A DNA stretch of 64,000 nt from Adiantum capillus-veneris (lineage: Eukaryota; Streptophyta; Polypodiopsida; Polypodiales; Pteridaceae), in assembly GCA_014529385.2 (NCBI GenBank), contig CM043958.1:85171525-85235524 (forward strand), in the 5' to 3' direction. The position numbers and the translations under genes are program-made. The notes under the pieces were generated by a model. The model did no database searches and was not told the origin of the DNA. It saw nothing but the letters and a program-made list of their open reading frames with translations. Shown here piece by piece: positions 60,571-64,000 of this stretch (the first letter of the stretch is position 1; each line of letters begins with the position of its first letter).

Positions 60571-60867
60571 CTCGTGCTCTCTCTCTCTCTCTCTCTCTCT
60601 CTCAAGCTCTCTGGCGATGAGAGGATCTCTCTCTCACTCTCTCTCTTTCTCTCAACTCACGCTTTCTCGGGCTTGTGTGAGCGGGGTCTGGACTGCGAGT
60701 TGGTGATGGGGAAAGAGGGGTGTCAAGGGCTTGTGGTGGGAACGGACCCTTGCACACAAAATATTTAAAAAAATATAATTTTTTTAATGCAAAACAGTCA
60801 AAATGCGCAAGCTCTGTCTGTTGTCAGATGACGGTGTGTGTGTGTGTATGTGTGTATACACCACCAC

Positions 60868-61374
60868 CCTCATCACTATATGGCACGGCTCTGGCCAAGG
60901 GGGATCTAGGGCCCAAATTTGGGGACGCGAGGCGGCTTTAATCTCGGCCGTCGGATCACGCAGTGAACTGGGGGTGAACTAGGGGTGAACTCGGGGCAAA
61001 AATGGCGCCCCGAGTTCACTCCTAGTTCACCCCCCGAGTTCACCCCTAGTTCACCCGCCTCGCGGGGTGTGGGTCGAACCTGGCACGTCTCGGTTGCCAC
61101 ACGAATGCCATACCACCACGCTAGTGCACGTCGATGTCCATGTTAGCATGTCACATGATCATACCCTAGTTTAAGCGCCCCTAGTTCACCCTTAGTTCAC
61201 CCACCCCTAGCTTACCCGCCCCTAGTCCATCGTTAGTTCACCCTTAGTTCACCCCCAGTTCACCCACCCCTAGTTCACTGCATGATCCGACGACTGAGAT
61301 TAAAGCTGCTTCGTGCCCCCAAATTTGGGCCCTAGATCCCCTCTGACCCAGAGCCGTGCCATATAGTGACGAGG
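60868..61374. mobile_element. MULE-like MITE (507 bp) with TIRs of about 105 bp
   Basis: Long inverted repeats (about 60868-60985 and 61268-61374) share GGCACGGCTCTGG, GGGATCTAGGGCCCAAATTT and GCAGTGAACT. The ends match as CCTCRTCACTATATGG. It is flanked by CACCACCAC on both sides, a 9-bp duplication typical of Mutator-like elements, although the site is (CAC)n-rich. The interior is built from CTAGTTCACCC-type units and contains a tRNA-like stretch on the - strand (about 61065-61130). Confidence 0.72.
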
Positions 61375-61383
61375 CACCACCAC

Positions 61384-62199
61384 CACTCCCAAGCTTTGCC
61401 AAGCTCGATATGTTGCCCCTATCAAATGCTTTCAAGCTTCATTGACTAGCGTTGCCTAGCACTACTCGGCCCTGCAAATTTCCCTTTTTCTTCTGCTCGA
61501 CTTGTTGTTCTCCCAAGCTCGCAAACTTGCTACTGAATTGACTTGCTGTTGAGTGTGTGTGTGTGTACACCACCAGCACCACACAATTCAATTCCCTCTA
61601 ATTGCCTCCACCCTGCTGTGTCGATTCCTGCACTCGGTGCCTGATGTGCTCTCTCTGCTTGGAAGTGCCAGTTTCCCTCTTTGAGTCTAATGCACTCTAT
61701 GATCCTCGATTGTGTTGCAAGCTGCCGACCTTGCTCAGCCTGCTACTCGGTGCTACTCCTTGCAACTCGATGCTCAAGCCTTGAATTTTTGAGCTCACCT
61801 ATTGTTTGCTTGGCATTTGACTCTGCTTTACTGCTCTCGTTACCAGCTTCTTTGCCCGACTCTGTAGACAGGGATTTCAACTTCATATACAATACATGTT
61901 TTTTTATGTGATCACAATGTTAATTAACAAAATTCTCAATTCACAACTCTTCACATTCATAGAAAATGCTCATATGACCTGAAGGCTACCAGACGATCGA
62001 GTCATTTTTGCTCGCCGGGCAACAACCCTAGCCCTTCAAGGCCCTCCGAGATATATCCCTAGCGCTCTGGGCCCTTCGAGATACATCCCTGAACCTCCGA
62101 GAAACATGAGGGGCCCTCCAGGAAGCATCAAGGGCCCTTTGGGCAACATTAATGCCCGAAAAAAGTGATATGCAGAAAAAAATGCAAAATAGCGTGAAA
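61384..62199. other. Intergenic, no gene seen
   Basis: Mixed-composition DNA. At 62030-62150 there is an irregular tandem of GGGCCCTYCGAGA-like units about 30 bp long. Frames through it encode repetitive RRA/SRR peptides and are not credible genes. Confidence 0.5.
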
Positions 62200-62494
62200 T
62201 TGGTGTAATGTTGAGGGGAGCTCCATTGGAACAATAGAAATGAGCCCTATGCACTTGCATCACCTAAATGTTCCACGAGGATGCTTCCTACCCAAACCTG
62301 TTTCTAGGCCGATAGACACCCAAGGGAGGTAACTAGTCGTAAAATACAACTACGATGGTGTAGTGATGAGGAGCGCTCCATTCCAACAATAGAAATGAGC
62401 CACAAGCACTTGCACCTCCTAAACCTTCCACGAGAATGCGTCCTACCCAAACCTGCTTCCAGGCAGATAGACACCCAAAGGAGGTAACTATACG
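62200..62494 (+). repeat. Direct duplication of about 140 bp
   Basis: 62200-62336 and 62356-62494 share AACAATAGAAATGAGCC, CCTACCCAAACCTG and AGATAGACACCCAA with about 10-15% difference. Confidence 0.8.
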
Positions 62495-62774
62495 TGGGCA
62501 TTTTTATAGGGAAACTATGAAAAAATTTTACATGATAAAGCTCAAGGATAAACCTCAAGTTTTAGCTCTAGTGAGGAATCTAGAGAGGTGTGCCAAAAGG
62601 GGTGTCTGAGAGGATGGACCATTGTTTATATAGGCCCCTCCAAACTTGGCGCCTCTCTGAAAATTTGGAGGGAATTTCGAGTCTGTCAGGCTACGAAGGG
62701 GGTCTGTCGGGCAAATCAAATATCCCACCACACAAACAGGAACTCCCGGTTTGAGTACATCAAATGTGAATTTG

Positions 62775-62809
62775 ATGTTATTAACACTCCCATGGGATGT
62801 TAATAACAT
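62775..62809. repeat. 35-bp near-perfect palindrome
   Basis: ATGTTATTAACA and TGTTAATAACAT flank the palindrome TCCCATGGGA, with only one unpaired base off centre. It could extrude a cruciform or mark a junction between inverted LTR ends (TGTTA...TAACA). Confidence 0.8.
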
Positions 62810-63329
62810 GAGTTATTACCACTTCACACTTCACGTGAAGACGTGAATGGAATCCCTGTCTGTAGAGCTTGCCAAAAGCTTAGAGATGCCTTGAAGCTCC
62901 CAAGATTCCCAAATGCCCGAGAGGGACTGCGTGCGTCGGGTAGCCGGGAACCACGAAGATCCAAAATCTCCTATCTCCTCCGGTGAAGCCCCGATCTGTG
63001 TCGGATCTGCTGCTCTGCCACCACCAAGCTCAAGCTTGAGCTTTGAGCTCCGCCATAGTCAACGAGCTTTGTCGCTTTTGAATTGGTCGTGGAAAAGCGA
63101 TCGCGCGTGCCGTAGTTTTGATACCACTTGTGAGTGTGTGCATGCACAATGCAGTGCGGTGCGTGCGGGGAAGGGGAGGAGCTCTAGATGGTGTGGGTGG
63201 AGAAACCTCAGGAACTATGGGTGAGGAGCTCTTTATTCTTCATATAGAAAGAATAAGGTTATGTACACAGGGTGGGCGTGCGACCGAACACCGAACGTCC
63301 GGCCTGAGGCAAAGGTGCGGTGCCTTTAC

Positions 63330-64000
63330 CCCAACAGTTCCTGCAACCAATATGGTTTCTCCCTATGGCCATCCAAACCACATGCCCCCTTTGCTGACAA
63401 CCCCTCCTACTATGCAAGGTATACAAAGTGCCTTTCCTTCTCAAAGTGTTTATCATGCTACTGCCCCCTCAGGTCCTCAGAGCTTCTATAACTCAACTTC
63501 TACCCCCATGTAGCAAGGGCAAAGATCACCTTGTCCCCCGTCTCATTCGTCCAATCACCCCATTTTGTGCTACAGGTGTAGGGAATATGGGCATTACCAA
63601 AGCAAGTGTCCCCTGCCCAAAGGGTCTCCGCCTTGCCGTCATTGCCCTAAGGCTAAGGATCATTACAGTAAAGATTGTCCCTAGAAAAGGGCATCCACAT
63701 CTTCCAACCTTAGCTAGAACCAACAAGAGTTCACATTTTTTGAAGATCAACTTGATTGCGGTAAGCACCATTCCTCAACCATCACCTGCTATACATGTGG
63801 TTACCCCTAAGGATAGGGTGCAGCAAGTGATGGAGCCCATTGGTGTCCTAGCACTAGGTCACAACGAGCAGCCCTAGGCCTCAGTCTTCCTGAAGGTCCA
63901 ATTCTTCCATTTCCTGCTCAACAACCTACTCCGCCGACAACATTTGACAAGCCACCCCATGGTGCCAACAACCGACCAACCTCTTTGCTATCTGATATTG
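63330..64000 (+). pseudogene. Gag relic with two zinc knuckles, runs off the window
   Basis: The + strand frame from the 63118-63513 ORF continues past a TAG at 63511 into CYRCREYGHYQSKC (CX2CX4HX4C) and CRHCPKAKDHYSKDC (CX2CX5HX4C), then meets another stop near 63682. Upstream is a Pro/Ser/Thr/Met-rich segment (NHMPPLLTTPPTMQG). The layout is that of an LTR-retroelement Gag C-terminus. A Pro-rich continuation (FPAQQPTPPTTFDKPPHGAN) reaches the window edge. The rest of the element lies outside. Confidence 0.65.

Noticed and set aside
63118-63135. Primer-binding-like TGGTATCAAAAC on the - strand
   Set aside because: The gag relic beside it is on the + strand, and no LTR boundary is visible, so the match is probably chance.

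Overview
The window is nuclear DNA of a land plant with a large, transposon-rich genome. Evidence for a plant: a spliced CDC48B-type AAA ATPase, a heavy-metal-associated isoprenylated plant protein (HIPP, a land-plant family), a chromodomain Ty3/gypsy element, an L1-type plant LINE, hAT elements, and long (GA)n/(TC)n and (CA)n tracts. A fern or similar large-genome lineage would fit the very long intron, but the sequence does not fix the species.

Host genes. The main gene is CDC48B on the + strand. Nine exons are visible (5248-5392, 40980-41084, 41178-41277, 41386-41673, 42186-42355, 42426-42554, 42819-42918, 43314-43391, 43490-43795). They keep one frame to the stop codon; the 5' exons lie before the window. 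The intron from 5393 to 40979 is 35.6 kb and made almost entirely of nested transposons. The second host gene is a HIPP on the - strand (53285 to about 53900/53999) with a CxxC metal site and a C-terminal CaaX box.

Layout. 1-2281: repeat-rich LTR-type sequence bounded by inverted arms. 2282-5247: degraded gypsy pieces and an unknown duplicated segment. 5393-40979: the giant intron, with six antisense copies (A-F) of one LINE family, two sense L1 relics, an LTR element with target duplication, a solo LTR, a five-exon hAT transposon, an older LTR element split by an 8.5-kb chromovirus, and a small TIR element. 43796-50600: downstream DNA, a 392-bp MITE and LINE copy G, the most complete LINE. 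50600-55555: microsatellites, a small hAT-like MITE and the HIPP gene. 55556-64000: a 1.7-kb non-autonomous hAT, microsatellites, direct repeats, a MULE-like MITE and a gag relic.

The nesting can be dated relatively: LINE-A predates two LTR insertions, LINE-B predates the hAT, the older LTR element predates the chromovirus, LINE-C predates LINE-D, and LINE-D predates its TIR insertion. The LINE family is the most unusual system here. All copies with an intact 3' end finish in (TC)n rather than poly(A), with a hairpin just before it. In both copies that retain the junction, ORF1 (coiled coil plus an L1-ORF1p-like C-terminal half) and ORF2 (endonuclease-RT) lie in the same frame, separated by a single stop codon.
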